Origin: Anaeromyxobacter diazotrophicus
GTDB taxonomy: Bacteria; Myxococcota; Myxococcia; Myxococcales; Anaeromyxobacteraceae
Direction of reading: 5' to 3'
Assembly: GCF_013340205.1 (NCBI RefSeq)
Contig: NZ_BJTG01000007.1
Span: 62,001 to 126,000, forward strand
DNA: 64,000 nucleotides
Shown: one piece after another, positions 63,370-64,000 of the stretch
Numbering within the stretch: the first letter of the stretch is position 1
Layout: each line of letters begins with the position of its first letter
Program-made: the position numbers and the translations under genes
The notes under the pieces: generated by a model
Databases searched by the model: none
The model's input: only the letters and a program-made list of their open reading frames with translations
What the model was told of the DNA's origin: nothing

Positions 63370-63684
63370 TCGGCGGAGTTTCGCTCGCCCCGCGCGGACG
63401 GCAGCGTTCGCGGAGGGGCGGAGGGGTGGCCCTCCGCCGGAGCGCAGGCCCGACCTGCGGGAGATCCCCGTTCGACGCACGGTGCGCTGCACCGCCGGTG
63501 CCGCGCCGGCGCGCGAGCAGCGAGCGAACTCCGCGGCGCGGCACGATGCGGTGCAAGCCGCCGAGCGTTTCTGCACCGGCCGCCGTAGCAGCCCGGTAGG
63601 TCGCTTGGCCGAGCACCGCCGGAGGGCCACTCCGCAGCCCCGACTCGGCCCCGTCCGCGCGGCAGAGGGAATCACTCGTGGCGC
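63370..63684. other. Intergenic region with no recognised feature
   Basis: It lies between the NtrC regulator and the sigma-factor terminator. It is GC-rich with several small imperfect inverted repeats. No tRNA, no ribosome site plus frame and no promoter of recognisable type was found. Confidence 0.6.
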
Positions 63685-63720
63685 AAAAAGCGACGCCCAC
63701 CGGGGGAGACGGTGGGCGCC
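63685..63720 (-). terminator. Rho-independent terminator of the sigma-factor gene
   Basis: On the minus strand the arms GCGCCCACC and GGTGGGCGT (9 bp, one mismatch) are followed by CGCTTTTTGC. It lies 47 bases after the stop of the sigma-factor gene. Confidence 0.75.
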
Positions 63721-63766
63721 GCACGCAGCAGGTCGCCGGAAAGGCGGCCTTATCCGAGAGGTGTCG

Positions 63767-64000
63767 TCACGCCACGGCGCGGTCATCGACGTCGACCGGC
63801 GTGCCGTCGGTCGGCCAGTCGATCTCGACCGCCAGCGCGTGCAGCTCCTGCTTCAGCTTCTCCTTGGCGCGGATCTCGAGCTGGCGGGCGCGCTCGCGGC
63901 TGAACCCGAAGTGCTCGCCCAGCTCCTTGAGCGTCATCGGCTTGTCGCTCATGACGCGCTGCTCGATGATGTAGCGCTCGCGCTGGTCGAGCCGGGCGAG
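63767..64000 (-). CDS. rpoH: RpoH-like sigma-70-family factor, partial (C-terminal part)
   Basis: The last 77 codons of a gene whose start is outside the window. The visible part, from [18 protein letters not shown], contains sigma region 4: [20 protein letters not shown] is the helix-turn-helix that binds the -35 element. The tail [17 protein letters not shown] is typical for heat-shock sigma factors of the RpoH kind. An internal ATG at 63952 is not the true start because the conserved residues continue upstream of it. Confidence 0.82.
   Translation of the reverse strand, partial: LARLDQRERYIIEQRVMSDKPMTLKELGEHFGFSRERARQLEIRAKEKLKQELHALAVEIDWPTDGTPVDVDDRAVA

Noticed and set aside
63370-63684. 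Possible tRNA or small RNA gene
   Set aside because: No cloverleaf arms, TTCRA loop or clear promoter-terminator pair; only scattered GC inverted repeats.

Overview
The window is very GC-rich (visually about 75 %) and is packed with genes on both strands, many of them overlapping by 1 to 71 bases. Gene content (multiheme c-type cytochromes, NrfD/HybB-type membrane proteins, several hybrid-length sensor kinases, NtrC-type activators, secreted peptidases, a patatin) and codon bias (nearly all third positions G/C) point to a myxobacterial delta-proteobacterium. An Anaeromyxobacter-like organism is my best guess; this is inference from content, not a database match. No tRNA, rRNA, CRISPR array or insertion sequence was seen.

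Layout. 1-4.3 kb: a DUF2760 protein and two tandem Hsp70-like ATPases (minus strand). 4.4-7.6 kb: a Tsx/OmpK-like outer-membrane channel divergent from a chemoreceptor. 7.6-17.3 kb: a block of exported hydrolases (two M28 peptidases, a patatin-like lipase, a subtilase, one lipoprotein), with a 27-copy hexanucleotide array in a divergent promoter region. 17.4-25.7 kb: folate genes folK-folE-folB, an AhpD-like and a hemerythrin-like protein, transaldolase and transketolase, a thioesterase, an exported aldo/keto reductase and a PIG-L deacetylase. 25.7-33.2 kb: a GT4-GNAT fusion, a BON protein, phosphoglucomutase, a nucleotide-sugar-epimerase-like protein and a CHASE-GAF histidine kinase. 33.2-45.1 kb: an M2 peptidase (ACE family), small proteins, HIT protein, glutaredoxin, an RluA-type pseudouridine synthase, an NhaR-like regulator divergent from a CPA2 antiporter, TerC, HemF, a GT39 protein, an SDR and PurU.

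45.3-63.4 kb is the most interesting part. It holds two electron-transfer operons and three two-component systems. Operon A (48.8-52.5 kb) encodes a Cys-rich small protein, a 23-residue membrane microprotein, a HybA-like Fe-S protein, a HybB/NrfD-like quinone-site protein, a 52-residue HmcD-like peptide, a triheme cytochrome and a membrane-anchored GcvH-like protein that lacks the lipoylation lysine. Operon B (52.9-58.8 kb) encodes a nine-heme cytochrome, a b-type cytochrome, an M48-like peptidase, an unknown protein and a two-component system. All three sensor kinases (45.3, 56.2 and 60.5 kb) have a CXXCH heme-c motif in the predicted periplasmic sensor domain, so they probably read periplasmic redox state or a heme ligand. 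Two of them pair with sigma-54 activators, and near-consensus -24/-12 elements lie upstream of hemA, the third kinase and (weaker) operon A. The picture is a redox-responsive locus that couples respiratory chain genes with heme synthesis.

The window ends inside an RpoH-like sigma factor gene (minus strand) and begins inside an Hsp70 gene.
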